Part shown: positions 34,045-42,578 of the stretch, one piece after another
Position numbering within the stretch: the stretch's first letter is position 1
Layout of the letters: each line of letters opens with the position of its first letter
NCBI GenBank assembly: GCA_017435525.1
Contig: JAFSEW010000004.1
Coordinates: 1 to 64,000, forward strand
Source: Oscillospiraceae bacterium
Lineage (GTDB): Bacteria; Bacillota; Clostridia; Oscillospirales; Oscillospiraceae
Length of the DNA: 64,000 nucleotides
Reading direction: 5' to 3'
Program-made: the position numbers and the translations under genes
The notes under the pieces: generated by a model
Databases searched by the model: none
Told to the model about the DNA's origin: nothing
Seen by the model: only the letters and a program-made list of their open reading frames with translations

Positions 34045-35154
34045 ATGAAAGTAATGGGCTTGATTTTTACCAATGACGCTTCCCTGGGCGAACTGACCAA
34101 CAAGCGCACCATGGCCAGCCTGCCCTTTGGCGGCCGCTACCGCCAGGTGGACTTCGCGCTGTCCAACCTGAGCAGCGCCGGTATCCGCCATATCGGCATC
34201 ATCTCCCGCCACAACTACCAGTCCCTGATGAACCACATCGGCGACGGTGAGGAGTGGGGCCTGGAGCTGGAGCAGGGCGGTCTGGAATTCCTGACTCCCT
34301 ATGCCACCAGTGTTACCGATAACTACCGCGGCAAGCTGGAATCCCTGCACACTGCTATGGATTCTCTGCGTTATCCCGTGGATGATTATGTTGTGATGAT
34401 CGACTCTGCAGTTCTGAGCAACATCGACCTGAACAAGGTGATTGCTGCCCATGTTGCCAGCGGCAGGGATGTGACCGTGGTTACCAAGGAAGGCATCGCC
34501 AACGGCGTCAAGCAGCTGGATCTGGCTCTGAAGCTGGACGAGAAGGGCGAAGTGGCAGATATGGCTGTGGACTATGTGGCTCCCGCCGACTATGTTGCTT
34601 CCATGGACATCTTCGTGATGAACAAGAAGTTCCTGCTGGACAAGACCGAGGAACTGATTGCCCGCAACTACTACCACATGGACCGTGACCTGGTTCTGGG
34701 TGGCTGGCAGAAGGGTGAAGTCAGCGTGAATGTGTACCAGTTCGAGGGTGTTGCTCTTTACAATGAGTCTGTTGCCGAGTATTTCGCCAACTCTCTGTCT
34801 CTGATCAACAAGGATGTCCGCGCTGACCTGTTTGGTGCCAACCATCCCGTTTACACCAAGGTTCGTGACCGCGTTCCCAGCTACTACGGCGAGGACTGCG
34901 AGATTGAGGACTGCCTGGTTGCCGACGGCTGCATGCTGGAAGGCGAGGCTGAGCATTCTGTGCTGTTCCGCCAGGTTGCCATCTGCAAGGGTGCCGAAGT
35001 GGAAGACTGCGTCATCATGAACGATTCCACCGTAGGCGAAGGCGCTGAGCTGAAGTACGTCATCCTGGATAAGGATGTCACCGTCCGTCCCGGCGCAAAG
35101 CTCATCGGTACCCCCAACGCACCCATCATCATCAAGCGGGGTGAGGTTGTATGA
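34045..35154 (+). CDS. glgD: GlgD, ADP-glucose pyrophosphorylase regulatory/partner subunit
   Basis: A 369-residue paralogue of GlgC. It keeps the fold (LPFGGRYRQVDFALSNLSSA; ISRHNYQSLMNHIGDGEEW) but lacks the GGxGxRL loop at the N-terminus (IFTNDASLGELTNKR in its place), as expected of GlgD, which pairs with GlgC in Firmicutes. GGAGG precedes ATG 34045, 13 bases after glgC. The end overlaps the glgA start by ATGA. Confidence 0.95.
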   Translation: MKVMGLIFTNDASLGELTNKRTMASLPFGGRYRQVDFALSNLSSAGIRHIGIISRHNYQSLMNHIGDGEEWGLELEQGGLEFLTPYATSVTDNYRGKLESLHTAMDSLRYPVDDYVVMIDSAVLSNIDLNKVIAAHVASGRDVTVVTKEGIANGVKQLDLALKLDEKGEVADMAVDYVAPADYVASMDIFVMNKKFLLDKTEELIARNYYHMDRDLVLGGWQKGEVSVNVYQFEGVALYNESVAEYFANSLSLINKDVRADLFGANHPVYTKVRDRVPSYYGEDCEIEDCLVADGCMLEGEAEHSVLFRQVAICKGAEVEDCVIMNDSTVGEGAELKYVILDKDVTVRPGAKLIGTPNAPIIIKRGEVV

Positions 35155-36596
35155 AAATCGCAATTCTGGCATCCGAAGGTGCCCCTTATGTGAAGTCCGG
35201 CGGCCTGGGCGATGTAATGGAGGCGCTGCCCTCCGCGCTGGCCCGGATTCCCGGCAACGAAGTGGTGCTGATCCTGCCCTACTATAAGAAGATCCGCGAC
35301 AATGAAGCTTTCCAGGTGGAAAAGATCATGGAATTCCAGACTACCCTGGGCTGGCGCCGTCAGTACACCGGTGTCATGAAGCTCATGAACCGTACCGACG
35401 GTGTGCAGGTCTACTTCCTGGACAATATGTATTATTTCGGCGGCCGCAGCGGTGCGATCTACGGCGACCTGGACGACGGCGAGCGTTTTGCCTATTTTGC
35501 ACGGGCCTGCCTGGACACCCTGGCAGCTGTGGGCTATGTGCCCGATGTGATCCAGTGCAATGACTGGCAGACCGCGCTGGTGCCCACCTTCCTGAACGCC
35601 ATGTACCGTGCCGCATTCCCCCACACCAAGTGCATGTATACCATCCACAACATCGAGTACCAGGGCTGGGCCCACGGTAATTTCTTTGATGATGTGCTGG
35701 GCCTGCCCTGGCAGTACCGCAGCAGCCTGGAGATGAACAACTCCGTGAACATGATGAAGGGCGCCATTGAGTCTGCTGACCTGGTGACCACCGTTTCCGA
35801 GACCTATGCCCGGGAACTGATGTACCCCTACTATGCCCACGGTCTGGACGGCATCCTGGCAGACGCTGCCTGGAAGCTTACCGGCATTACCAACGGCATT
35901 GACACCACCACCTTTAACCCCGCCATCGATCCCCACATCCCCTTCCACTATGATGTGGACACCTTCATCACCGGCAAGGCAGACTGCAAGGCTGCTCTGC
36001 AGGAAGAGGTTGGCCTGCCTGTGGAGCCCGATGTGCCTCTGATGGTTATGGTTACCCGCCTGGCCGGACATAAGGGCCTGGATCTGCTGTGCTACATCGC
36101 CCGCCGTGTCATGCGGGAGGAGAACTGCCAGCTGCTGATCCTGGGTACCGGTGAAGCGCAGTACGAGCGGTTCTTCAAGGAACTGGCCGAGGAGTTCCCG
36201 GACAAGGTGGCAGCCAAGATCACCTTCAGCCTGAGCCTGGCTTCCCGGGTTTACGCCGGCGGCGACATCTACCTGATGCCCTCCAAGAGCGAGCCCTGCG
36301 GCCTGAGCCAGATGAACGCCATGCGCTACGGCACCGTGCCTGTGGTGCATGCCACCGGCGGCCTGAAGGACACCGTCCCCGGTGTTGACGAGAACGGCGA
36401 GAACGGCCTGGGCTTCACCTTCCAGAGCTACAATGCCGATGATTTCCAGGGTGCTCTGAAGCGCTGCCTGGATCTGTATCACGGTAACCGTGAGGGCTTC
36501 CGTGCCCTGCAGAGAGTGGATATGTCTCAGGACTTCAGCTGGGATGTCCCCGCAAGCCGTTACATGGCTCTGTTCAACCGGATGCTGGAGCAGTAA
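35151..36596 (+). CDS. glgA: Glycogen synthase
   Basis: Transfers glucose from ADP-glucose to the growing alpha-1,4-glucan. A 481-residue GT5 enzyme with the N-terminal ADP-glucose loop VKSGGLGDVMEALPSAL, HNIEYQGW, TVSETYARELM, ITNGIDTTTFNP, and the C-terminal SEPCGLSQMNAMRYGTVPVV containing the E-x7-E-like donor motif. ATG 35151 overlaps the glgD stop. A strong terminator at 36611-36640 ends the operon. Confidence 0.97.
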   Translation: MKIAILASEGAPYVKSGGLGDVMEALPSALARIPGNEVVLILPYYKKIRDNEAFQVEKIMEFQTTLGWRRQYTGVMKLMNRTDGVQVYFLDNMYYFGGRSGAIYGDLDDGERFAYFARACLDTLAAVGYVPDVIQCNDWQTALVPTFLNAMYRAAFPHTKCMYTIHNIEYQGWAHGNFFDDVLGLPWQYRSSLEMNNSVNMMKGAIESADLVTTVSETYARELMYPYYAHGLDGILADAAWKLTGITNGIDTTTFNPAIDPHIPFHYDVDTFITGKADCKAALQEEVGLPVEPDVPLMVMVTRLAGHKGLDLLCYIARRVMREENCQLLILGTGEAQYERFFKELAEEFPDKVAAKITFSLSLASRVYAGGDIYLMPSKSEPCGLSQMNAMRYGTVPVVHATGGLKDTVPGVDENGENGLGFTFQSYNADDFQGALKRCLDLYHGNREGFRALQRVDMSQDFSWDVPASRYMALFNRMLEQ

Positions 36597-36610
36597 TCTT
36601 CCAAAACCAA

Positions 36611-36643
36611 AAAACCGGAGTGCGTAAGCACTCCGGTTTTTTT
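36611..36643 (+). terminator. Terminator of the glgCDA operon
   Basis: AAAACCGGAGTGC-GTAA-GCACTCCGGTTTT followed by T3. Confidence 0.9.
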
Positions 36644-36652
36644 CTGGGTGCC

Positions 36653-36763
36653 GGATTCTTCGACGCGCCTGCGGCTTGCTCAGAATGACAGGTACGAAGA
36701 GGAAAGCTGTCGCTGTTTCTCTGCCATCGCGAGCAAAGGGCGCAGCCCGGAGTCGAAGGATCC
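36653..36763. repeat. Paired-hairpin intergenic repeat, copy C
   Basis: GGATTCTTCGACGCGCC ... CTCAGAATGACA, a 29-base spacer, then TCTGCCATCGCGAGC ... GAGTCGAAGGATCC. Same family as copies A, B and D. Confidence 0.8.
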
Positions 36764-36859
36764 GTTCTCTCGTTATGAAGTACGGCTTTTTTCTTGACCT
36801 TTTTCCGGAAATAAGGTATGCTAGTCCGGTGAGAAAACTACAAGGATTCGGAGAACCCT

Positions 36860-38701
36860 ATGCGTATTTTGTTTGATTCCAAAGAGCTCTGCTATAAAGA
36901 ACCCTTCGGCACCCTGACTCCCGGTCAGGTGTGCAGGCTGAATATTCATATCCCCGCTTCCGTGGGAACCGTGCGGGTGGAATGTGTGCTGGATCTGGAT
37001 GGAAGCGACCGGCAGGTAGTGGTGCCTATGACCCATGTAAAGGATCAGGGGGTGTACCAGGTCTTCGGCGGCAGCTTTACTCTGGACAGCTGCGGCCTGT
37101 ATTTCTACCATTTCCGCATCTATAAGCCCGACAGCTGCTTCCGCCTCTTCAAAGAGGGGGATAAGACCAATATGGAAGCCGGCGACCGTTGGCAGGTCAG
37201 CTGCGTCCCGGCGGATTTTACCACCCCTCATTGGGCCAAGGGCGCAACCATCTATCAGGTGTTCCCGGATCGCTTCTACAAAGAAGGCAACTGCGACCTC
37301 ACCGGCAAGCTGCAGCCCTATACCGTCCACAAGGATTGGTACGAGGAAGTGGAGTGGGCACCCGACGCTCTGGGCAGAGTGCTGAATAACGATTTCTACG
37401 GCGGCAACTTCAGGGGTATCACCGCCAAGATGGACTATATCGCATCCCTGGGCGCTACCATCCTCTATCTGAATCCCATCAGCAAGAGCTTTTCTTCCCA
37501 CCGGTACGATACCGGCGATTATAAGACCCCGGACCCCATGCTGGGAACCAAAGAAGAGTTCACTGCCATGTGTGAAGCCGCCCATGAGAGGGGCATCAAG
37601 GTGATTCTGGACGGCGTGTATTCCCACACCGGCTCTGACAGCCTGTACTTCAATCGGGAGGGTTCTTTCCCCGGTGTCGGTGCGTACCAGAGCCAGGAAT
37701 CTCCCTATTACAGCTGGTATACCTTCTATAACCATCCCAACAACTATCACAGCTGGTGGGATTTTGATACCCTGCCCACGGTGAAGAAGATGGACCCCGC
37801 CTTTGTGGAATACATTATCACCGGGGAAGACAGTGTGGTGGCCCACTGGCTGAGACTGGGTGCCGACGGTTTCAGGCTGGATGTGGTGGACGAGCTGCCC
37901 AACGAATTTACCGAAATGCTCAAGGGCCGCATCCGGGAGGTGAAGCCCGATGCCCTGCTCATCGGCGAGGTCTGGGAAGACGCTTCCAACAAGCTGGCTT
38001 ACGGTGTCCGCCGCCGCTATTTTGTGGACGGTGTGCTGGACAGCGTGATGAACTACCCCTTCCGCATTGCTGTTATCAACTTCATCCGGGAACGGGATGA
38101 CGGACATGCTTTCAAAAACACGGTGATGACCATTGCGGAAAACTACCCGCCCCAGGTGCTGGCCTGCAACATGAATCTGCTGGGCACCCACGATACTGCC
38201 AGAATCCTCACCGCCCTGGTGGATGATTTTGACGGCAGCCGCAAAGAGAAAGCCAAGCGCCATTTGTCCCCCAACAATAAGGCCGTTGCCCGGGAGCGGC
38301 TGCTGATGGCATCCTTCCTGCAGTATATGCTTCCCGGTGCCCCCAGCCTGTACTATGGCGACGAGGCCTGCATGGAAGGGTATAAAGATCCCTTCAACCG
38401 CCGCACCTATCCCTGGGGCCGGGAGGATAAGGGCCTGGTGGCCCATTTCCGGCAGCTGGGTCAGCTGAGAAAAGACAGTGAAGTGCTGCGGCTGGGCGAT
38501 ATCCGGTTTTTCCGGGCCGATGAAGGTCAGCTGGGCTTCTCCCGGAGTTATGCCGGAAAGCAGCTGCGGATCTATGTGAATAACAGTCCTGATGAATGGG
38601 AAGTCAGCGAGCATAAGGTGCTGCTGGGGCATAATCTGCGTAATGTAGCCCCCAGCTGGGTGACCATCGCACCCATGGGCTTCTGTGTGGCGGAGGTGTA
38701 A
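36860..38701 (+). CDS. GH13 alpha-glucan hydrolase (neopullulanase/cyclomaltodextrinase-like)
   Basis: A 613-residue cytoplasmic enzyme without a signal peptide. An N-terminal beta domain (about 1-120) precedes the (beta/alpha)8 barrel. Region I is VILDGVYSHTG. The catalytic nucleophile is D341 (GFRLDVVDE), the acid/base E370 (LIGEVWED), and the transition-state Asp D445 (LGTHDTAR). The all-beta C-terminal domain ends the protein. The N-terminal domain and lack of secretion fit intracellular neopullulanases that degrade glycogen-derived or imported maltodextrins. It follows glgA after 263 bases and a repeat, so it is probably a separate transcript on the same theme. Confidence 0.9.
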   Translation: MRILFDSKELCYKEPFGTLTPGQVCRLNIHIPASVGTVRVECVLDLDGSDRQVVVPMTHVKDQGVYQVFGGSFTLDSCGLYFYHFRIYKPDSCFRLFKEGDKTNMEAGDRWQVSCVPADFTTPHWAKGATIYQVFPDRFYKEGNCDLTGKLQPYTVHKDWYEEVEWAPDALGRVLNNDFYGGNFRGITAKMDYIASLGATILYLNPISKSFSSHRYDTGDYKTPDPMLGTKEEFTAMCEAAHERGIKVILDGVYSHTGSDSLYFNREGSFPGVGAYQSQESPYYSWYTFYNHPNNYHSWWDFDTLPTVKKMDPAFVEYIITGEDSVVAHWLRLGADGFRLDVVDELPNEFTEMLKGRIREVKPDALLIGEVWEDASNKLAYGVRRRYFVDGVLDSVMNYPFRIAVINFIRERDDGHAFKNTVMTIAENYPPQVLACNMNLLGTHDTARILTALVDDFDGSRKEKAKRHLSPNNKAVARERLLMASFLQYMLPGAPSLYYGDEACMEGYKDPFNRRTYPWGREDKGLVAHFRQLGQLRKDSEVLRLGDIRFFRADEGQLGFSRSYAGKQLRIYVNNSPDEWEVSEHKVLLGHNLRNVAPSWVTIAPMGFCVAEV

Positions 38702-38703
38702 AA

Positions 38704-38880
38704 ATGGAAAAAGAACTGTTCCTTTCCGGCTATTGCCGCTGCATGGACGCCAGCCGCATGGTGGAAGTTGTGGTGACTGACGGCGATGTGGAGATCGACT
38801 GCAGCTATGAAAACTGCCCCCACACCCCGGTGTGCGAGATCGCCAAAAAAATTGCAGAGATCAAAAAAGAGATGCCATGA
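38704..38880 (+). CDS. Small Cys-rich protein of unknown function
   Basis: A 58-residue frame two bases after the GH13 stop with GGAGGTG upstream. It starts MEKELFLSGYCRCMDASRM, continues VVVTDGDVEIDCSYENCPHT and ends in a charged helix EIAKKIAEIKKEMP. Five cysteines in CRC and CxxxxCxxxxC-like spacing suggest metal binding, possibly zinc. The hairpin terminator overlaps its last codons. I do not recognise a named family. The tight spacing suggests it is translated with the amylase. Confidence 0.7.
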   Translation: MEKELFLSGYCRCMDASRMVEVVVTDGDVEIDCSYENCPHTPVCEIAKKIAEIKKEMP

Positions 38881-38893
38881 GGCATCTCTTTTT
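38864..38893. terminator. Bidirectional terminator overlapping the small gene's stop
   Basis: AAAAAGAGATGCC-ATGA-GGCATCTCTTTTT; the loop contains the TGA stop codon. It serves the convergent thrB as well. Confidence 0.85.
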
Positions 38894-38894
38894 G

Positions 38895-39788
38895 TTATTC
38901 TTCGCTTCTGAGCACATGGGCACCCTGGAATTCGATGTGCAGGGGCAGCATCTGCCAGTTGGCCTTGGTAATGGCGGGCAGCTTCTTTGCCAGTTTTTCC
39001 TCTAATTTTTCGTCCTGGGTGATACACAGCAGGGTGGGGCCTGCACCGCTGAGGCAGAAGGCTGCGCCGGTGGTGCGTACCAGGGCGGCAATGGCATCGT
39101 AATCCTGAATCAGGCTCTTGCGGTAGTTCTGGTGCAGACGGTCCTGCATGGCGGTGCGCAGCAGCTTCTCGTCACCCAGCTCCAGAGCTTTCAGCACCAT
39201 GGCACCGTGGGAGATGTTGTAGATGGCATCGGCCCGGGATACCTCCTTGGGCAGCACAGAACGGGCCAGGGGCGTGGAGAGGTTGAAATCCGGCACCAGC
39301 GCCAGGAATTCCCAGTCCGGGTGCAGGGGGAAGCTGACGGTTACCGGCAGGCCGTTATCCACCATGGAGGCGGTAAGGCCGCCGTAGAAGGCAGGGGCCA
39401 GGTTATCCGGGTGGCCTTCCATGGCGTTGGTGATATTTAAAAGACCCTGAGTGGAAAGCTTGTTGCCCCGGAGCACATTGGCACCCATGGCACCGGCTAC
39501 CAGCAATGCTGCGGAAGAACCCAGGCCACGGCAAATGGGGATCTGGCTTTCAATATGGATCTTCACGCCCCGGAGCTCCTCGCTCATGGTAGCCAGGGCT
39601 GCGCAGTAGGAGACATAGGCCAGATTGTCCGGCCCGGTGAATTCCTCATCGCAGCCGGTGATTTCCAGACCGTATTCCGTCTCTTCAAAGGTCACATCGG
39701 TGTAAAGGTTCAGGGCGCAGCCGAAGGCATCGAAGCCGGGGCCCAGATTGGCGGTGGTGGCGGGAACGCGGATGGTTACTCGTTTCAT
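38895..39788 (-). CDS. thrB: Homoserine kinase
   Basis: Phosphorylates homoserine for threonine synthesis. A 297-residue GHMP kinase with N-terminal RVPATTANLGPGFDAFG, the ATP-binding loop PICRGLGSSAALLVAG, and C-terminal GAAFCLSGAGPTLLCI (motif 3). AGAGGT precedes ATG 39788. It lies 13 bases after thrC in the same direction, an operon. It ends at the shared terminator. Confidence 0.96.
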   Translation of the reverse strand: MKRVTIRVPATTANLGPGFDAFGCALNLYTDVTFEETEYGLEITGCDEEFTGPDNLAYVSYCAALATMSEELRGVKIHIESQIPICRGLGSSAALLVAGAMGANVLRGNKLSTQGLLNITNAMEGHPDNLAPAFYGGLTASMVDNGLPVTVSFPLHPDWEFLALVPDFNLSTPLARSVLPKEVSRADAIYNISHGAMVLKALELGDEKLLRTAMQDRLHQNYRKSLIQDYDAIAALVRTTGAAFCLSGAGPTLLCITQDEKLEEKLAKKLPAITKANWQMLPLHIEFQGAHVLRSEE

Positions 39789-39801
39789 GGGGATACCTCT
39801 C

Positions 39802-41247
39802 TTACAGGGCTTGGACATAGTCCAGCATGGCGTCCTTGGCAATGACGCCGGTGTGGATGGGGGCCTTTTCCTTCAGGCCGGAAAGATTTTTTGGGATGGC
39901 CACGCCGGTAAGGGCGCACAGGGCTTCCATCTGCTGGAATTCGTCTCCGGATGTATCGCCGCCCAGTGCGGTAAGCACCGCGGCGGGGAACTTGTAGGCA
40001 GAAGCGGTGCTCAGCACCACCATGGGGCGATGGTCACCGGTTTGGTTCACATACGCTTCTGCTACGGCCCAGCCGGTGGCGGTGTGGGGATCGCACAGAT
40101 AATGATGTTCGTTCCACACCCTGGAAATAGCGGCCTGGGAGCCTGTGTCGTCGCAGCAGCCTGCCCAGAAAGCTTCCTGAATGGCACCCAGAAGTGCTTC
40201 CGGAACGGTGTAGAAGCCCTGCCGGTTCAGCTGGCCCATGAGCTCTGCTACCAGCGCGGTGTCCTGGCCGCTCATCAGATACAGCAGCCGCTCCAGATTG
40301 GAGGACACCAGAATATCCATGGAGGGGGAGATGGTCTTGTGCAGATCCCGGCGGCGGTCATAGGTGCCGGTGCGGATAAAGTCGGTCAGCACATTGTTGG
40401 CGTTGGAGGCGCAGATCAGCTTGCCTACGGGCAGACCCAGCAGCTTGGCCAGGTAACCGGCCAGAATATCGCCGAAATTGCCGGTGGGCACGGAGAAATT
40501 CACTTCCTGGCCCATGGTGATGGCACCGCGGCTGAGAAGATCCTGATAGGCCTTGAAATAATAGGTGATCTGGGGAACCAGACGGCCGATGTTGATGGAG
40601 TTGGCAGAGGACAGCTGTCCGGCCTTCACTTCCCGGCAGGCGGCGAAGATGTTCTTCACGCCGGTCTGGGCATCGTCAAAGTTGCCATATACGGCGCAGA
40701 CCGTCACATTGCTGCCTTCCTGGGTGACCATCTGAGCCTGCTGCACCTTACTGACGCCTCCGTGGGGGTAGAACACGCAGATTTTAATGCCGGGCACATC
40801 CTTGAAGCCTTCCAGAGCGGCCTTGCCGGTATCGCCGGAGGTGGCGGTGAGAATCAGGATATCTTCCGCGATCTGCTTTTCCGCCTTGGCTGCGGTGAGC
40901 AGCTGGGGCAGCATGGAAAGGGCCACATCCTTAAAAGCAGAGGTGGGGCCGTGGAACAGCTCCAGCACAGAAAAATCGCCCACAGGAACCGTGGGAGTCA
41001 GGTCGGGAGCGGCAAATTTGCCGGTGTAGGCCTTACACACCAGATCTTCCATATGGGGAATATCCGGCAGGAACGCACCCAAAAGGGCAGCGGCCATGGC
41101 GTAGAAATCACCCTCCAGGCAGGCCTTGGCATCAAAGGCGGGAAGCGCCTGGGGCATATACAGACCGCCGTCGGTCGCCAGACCCTGAAGCACAGCAAAA
41201 GCACTGTCCACCTCGGAGGTGCAGCTGCGGGTAGAATGGTAAAGCAT
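39802..41247 (-). CDS. thrC: Threonine synthase
   Basis: PLP enzyme converting O-phosphohomoserine to threonine. A 481-residue protein with the long N-terminal domain of class II synthases (MLYHSTRSCTSEVDSAFAV; ATDGGLYMPQALP), the PLP lysine segment GPTSAFKDVALSMLPQLL, and TATSGDTGKAALEGF. The GGAGGAAT site precedes ATG 41247. It is divergent from hom-lysC-asd. Confidence 0.96.
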   Translation of the reverse strand: MLYHSTRSCTSEVDSAFAVLQGLATDGGLYMPQALPAFDAKACLEGDFYAMAAALLGAFLPDIPHMEDLVCKAYTGKFAAPDLTPTVPVGDFSVLELFHGPTSAFKDVALSMLPQLLTAAKAEKQIAEDILILTATSGDTGKAALEGFKDVPGIKICVFYPHGGVSKVQQAQMVTQEGSNVTVCAVYGNFDDAQTGVKNIFAACREVKAGQLSSANSINIGRLVPQITYYFKAYQDLLSRGAITMGQEVNFSVPTGNFGDILAGYLAKLLGLPVGKLICASNANNVLTDFIRTGTYDRRRDLHKTISPSMDILVSSNLERLLYLMSGQDTALVAELMGQLNRQGFYTVPEALLGAIQEAFWAGCCDDTGSQAAISRVWNEHHYLCDPHTATGWAVAEAYVNQTGDHRPMVVLSTASAYKFPAAVLTALGGDTSGDEFQQMEALCALTGVAIPKNLSGLKEKAPIHTGVIAKDAMLDYVQAL

Positions 41248-41336
41248 GGAAAATTCCTCCAATTTTGGCAGGTTTGTTCTGCTAACTGCACAAAAATATA
41301 TTCCTGGGAACGGAATACTTGTGATTTTTGGCAATA

Positions 41337-41365
41337 TTGCAATTTGAATAGGTATATGATATACT
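41337..41365 (+). promoter_or_regulatory. Promoter of hom-lysC-asd
   Basis: TTGCAA (41337-41342), 17-bp spacer, TATACT (41360-41365). Confidence 0.6.
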
Positions 41366-41380
41366 GTTTCCACCCAAAAA

Positions 41381-41409
41381 GCAAGTGTTTTCCTGGGGAA
41401 AACGCTTGC
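41381..41409 (+). promoter_or_regulatory. Stable hairpin in the hom leader
   Basis: GCAAGTGTTTTCC-TGG-GGAAAACGCTTGC, a 13-bp stem (one G-U pair) about 15 bases after the -10 box and about 20 before the ribosome site. It has no T-run, so it is not a standard terminator; an operator dyad or mRNA-stability hairpin is possible. Confidence 0.5.
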
Positions 41410-41440
41410 GGCGATTCAGAGAAAGAAATGAGGAATGATT

Positions 41441-42562
41441 ATGAGAATCGGTTTGCTCGGCTTCGGTGTGGTAGGTAAGGGCCTGTATGACCTGACCCAG
41501 AGCCGTGAGGATATGCAGGTTGCCAAGGTACTTTGCCTGGAGGACATTACGCTCCCCGATGCCCAGGTGACCCATGATTTTAACGATATTCTCCGTGACG
41601 AAACCATCGATACCGTGGTAGAAGCCATGGGCGGCCTGCATCCTGCCTATGAGTTTGTCCGGGCCGCTATGGAGGCAGGCAAGAACATCGTCACCTCCAA
41701 CAAGGCACTGGTGAATGCCTACTATGATGATCTGATCCCCCTGGCACAGGAAAAGGGACTTCTTTTCCGCTGCACCGCTGCCGTAGGCGGCGGCATCTGC
41801 TGGCTGTCTGAACTGGAGCGGGCCCGCCGCGCCCAGGAGATTACCGGTGTTTGGGGCATCATGAACGGCACCTGCAACTATATTCTCGACAATATGACCC
41901 GCAACGGCCTTGGCTACGGCGAGGCACTGAAGCAGGCCCAGGCTCTGGGCTATGCGGAAGCTGACCCCACCGCCGATGTGGAAGGCTTTGACACCTGGAA
42001 CAAGTGCATCATTTCCGCAAATGTGGCCTTCGGTGTCAGCCTGGAGAAGGACGGTGTTCCCGTGTCCGGCATCAGCCGGATTGCCGCGGAGGATGTGGAG
42101 AATTTCAAGGCCCACGGTTATGTGTGCAAGCTGATCGCCACCGGCAAGAAGCTGGAAAAGGGCATCAGCGCCTATGTGCAGCCTACCTTGTTCCCCCAGG
42201 GTGCTCTGGAAGCTGCCGTGCCCATGAACTATAACCTGATCTCCCTGGAAGGCAGCGCATCCGGCCGCCAGAGCCTTTACGGTCAGGGCGCAGGCCGCTA
42301 CCCCACTGCATATAATGTGCTGCAGGACTGTGTGGATGAACTGGCAGGCCGGGGCTTCTACGGCCCCTGCGGTGAAAAGACTGCCGTCTGCAACGAAGAA
42401 AAGCTCTGCTACTACATCCGGGGCAACGCCGATGCCTGGCTGGAATCCAACAAGGCGGAAGCCTGGGGCAACGCTGTTGTCACCGGCCCTGTTGCCGTAG
42501 CGGAAGCCCATGCCTGGCTGCAGAATCATCCCGAGGCATTCCTGGCCGCCATTGCCAAGTAA
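41441..42562 (+). CDS. hom: Homoserine dehydrogenase
   Basis: Reduces aspartate semialdehyde to homoserine. A 373-residue protein with the NAD(P) loop IGLLGFGVVGKGLYDL, KNIVTSNKALVNAYYDDL, MNGTCNYILDNMTRNGLGY and DPTADVEGFDTWNK (catalytic Asp/Lys region). No ACT domain is evident at the C-terminus, unlike the longer forms. ATG 41441 is preferred over 41435 because of GAGGA at 41430-41434. It is first in the hom-lysC-asd operon. Confidence 0.93.
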   Translation: MRIGLLGFGVVGKGLYDLTQSREDMQVAKVLCLEDITLPDAQVTHDFNDILRDETIDTVVEAMGGLHPAYEFVRAAMEAGKNIVTSNKALVNAYYDDLIPLAQEKGLLFRCTAAVGGGICWLSELERARRAQEITGVWGIMNGTCNYILDNMTRNGLGYGEALKQAQALGYAEADPTADVEGFDTWNKCIISANVAFGVSLEKDGVPVSGISRIAAEDVENFKAHGYVCKLIATGKKLEKGISAYVQPTLFPQGALEAAVPMNYNLISLEGSASGRQSLYGQGAGRYPTAYNVLQDCVDELAGRGFYGPCGEKTAVCNEEKLCYYIRGNADAWLESNKAEAWGNAVVTGPVAVAEAHAWLQNHPEAFLAAIAK

Positions 42563-42578
42563 GAAAGAAGGAAATTTT

